Both the position numbers and the translations under genes were made by a program. The notes under the pieces are model-generated. The model had not been told where the DNA came from, did no database searches, and saw nothing but the letters and a program-made list of their open reading frames with translations. Shown here piece after piece: positions 63,114 through 64,000 of a stretch of DNA of 64,000 bases. Source of the stretch: Streptomyces coeruleorubidus (GTDB taxonomy: Bacteria > Actinomycetota > Actinomycetes > Streptomycetales > Streptomycetaceae); NCBI RefSeq assembly GCF_008705135.1, contig NZ_CP023694.1, forward strand, positions 124,001-188,000, read 5' to 3'. Every line of letters starts with the position of its first letter. The first letter of the stretch is position 1.

Positions 63114-63899
63114 CTACGGCGTGTACATGTACGGCGTCGTCGTGGTCAGCGGCGTGAAGCCCAGGCGTTCCAGGATGGGGCGGCTCTGGCTGGAGGCGTC
63201 GACCTGGAGATAGCGGTAGCCGCGTGCCGCAGCGACGTGGGCGCGGTGGGCCACCAGGGCGCGGTAGATACCGCGACCCCGCCAGCTCTCGACGGTGCCG
63301 CCGCCCCACAGGCCGGCGAACCGCGTGCCGGGCACCAGTTCCATGCGGGCCGCGCTGACCGGCTCGTCGCCGGCCATCGCCACGACGGCGACGACGGTGT
63401 CCGGGTCGGCCGATAGGTGGGCGAGGAGCTGGTCGCGCAGCCGGGAGCTGTCCGTGCCGAACGCCTTCTCGTGGACGTCGGCCACGAGGTCCACGCCGGT
63501 CGGGCCGGTGACCGGCTCCAGACGGACGCCCGGCGGCGGTTCGGCGTCGAGAACCAGTTCGCCGATCTCGCCGATCATCAGCGTCTCCTCGGGTTCGGCC
63601 CTGAACCCGGCCGCACGCAGCCGCTGCCCGAGATCCGCCGGCCGGTCGTGCCCGTACAGCTTCCACTCGAATTCGGCGCCGAGCCCGGTGTAGTGGGCGA
63701 TCTGCTCGGCGATCGCCGCGTCCGCCGCAGCCTCGTCGAGGGCGGACCACACGACGCCGTTCCAGCCCTGCTCGGTGGCGACCCGGCGCACCACGCCGCC
63801 GGTCCGTTCGACGCGGACGCCGGGGCCGTCGGGCCGCGCCCCCTCGCGCAGCTCACGGTCGAACAGGGCGAGCAGCGCGGTGTGATCCATATGAGCCAT
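63114..63899 (-). CDS. GNAT-family N-acetyltransferase
   Basis: 261 residues from the ATG at 63899, chosen because GAGG lies 6 nt upstream. N-terminal helical part (1-140) and a GNAT fold (145-255) with the acetyl-CoA loop WRGRGIYRALVAHR and the terminal VDASSQSRPILERLGF. Substrate unknown. Confidence 0.9.
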   Translation of the reverse strand: MAHMDHTALLALFDRELREGARPDGPGVRVERTGGVVRRVATEQGWNGVVWSALDEAAADAAIAEQIAHYTGLGAEFEWKLYGHDRPADLGQRLRAAGFRAEPEETLMIGEIGELVLDAEPPPGVRLEPVTGPTGVDLVADVHEKAFGTDSSRLRDQLLAHLSADPDTVVAVVAMAGDEPVSAARMELVPGTRFAGLWGGGTVESWRGRGIYRALVAHRAHVAAARGYRYLQVDASSQSRPILERLGFTPLTTTTPYMYTP

Positions 63900-64000
63900 G
63901 GGCACACCTCAGCAGGCGCCTGGCGGCCGGGCAACGCGTTTTTCGGTGCGGCCGTACGCCCCGGCGGCCGTACAGTCCTGTCGATCACGTCGTCGCCAGA

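Overview
The window comes from a high-GC actinomycete, almost certainly a Streptomyces. Signs of this are the strong G/C preference at third codon positions, frequent GTG starts, several genes with a -10-like hexamer 6-9 nt before the start codon (leaderless mRNAs), and Streptomyces families or signals: the clpP3-clpP4-popR locus with its PopR box, a streptophobe-family membrane protein, DUF2180, a RRHVDL-type sulfur leader peptide, a CebR box and DasR-like chitinase sites. I saw no tRNA, rRNA, CRISPR array or biosynthetic gene cluster.

Layout. 1-2.7 kb: end of an unknown gene, a type I GAPDH and a GlxA/AraC-type regulator. 3-25.6 kb: an island for plant cell-wall and cuticle breakdown. It starts with two exported esterases, one a PETase/cutinase-like polyester hydrolase fused to a discoidin (CBM32-like) domain. 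Then come a GntR/FadR-type regulator, a GH29 fucosidase, an operon of GH36, GH43 and GH5-CBM46, a GH27 galactosidase, a GH43 plus GH10-GH62 operon, and a GH6 cellulase behind a perfect CebR operator. The island holds many decayed genes (GH127, fucose dehydrogenase, SGNH hydrolase, and the 3' ends of CBM2, GH42 and GH74 genes). It looks like a once larger xyloglucan/arabinoxylan locus now being pruned. It has no sugar transporter.

25.9-34.6 kb: a PAS-GAF-PP2C-HATPase phosphatase, an IS5-family element inserted into the TA target of a small MITE, a WapI-type immunity-like protein, and a rifampin phosphotransferase (rph) behind a rifamycin-associated element. Next is a translationally coupled DUF4287/mycothiol-type pair. 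34.6-63.9 kb is mostly housekeeping and stress genes. They include a TetR regulator, MBL hydrolase, RNase HI, VOC proteins, ClpP3/ClpP4 with PopR, a SigB/SigF-type sigma factor facing an RsbW-type kinase, a three-gene PRC-barrel operon, aldo-keto reductases, LysR, adenosine deaminase, acyl-CoA dehydrogenase, the ssuE-ssuD operon with a cysteine leader peptide, SPW and GlsB membrane proteins, an epimerase and a GNAT acetyltransferase. Several pseudogenes are scattered here too: a Zn-alcohol dehydrogenase, a SnoaL-like protein, a GH19 chitinase, a serine hydrolase and an FHA gene.

How it fits together. The island encodes an exported cocktail able to attack cutin/polyester, cellulose, xyloglucan side chains (fucose, galactose) and arabinoxylan. 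The GH36 and first GH43 enzymes lack signal peptides and would finish oligosaccharides inside the cell. Control appears split: a GntR-type ACAT-N3-ATGT motif at the fucosidase and GH127 remnant, paired LacI-type palindromes at the GH36 operon, CGAAA/TTTCG motifs between GH27 and GH43, and CebR at GH6. All functional calls come from reading the sequence; no database search was run.
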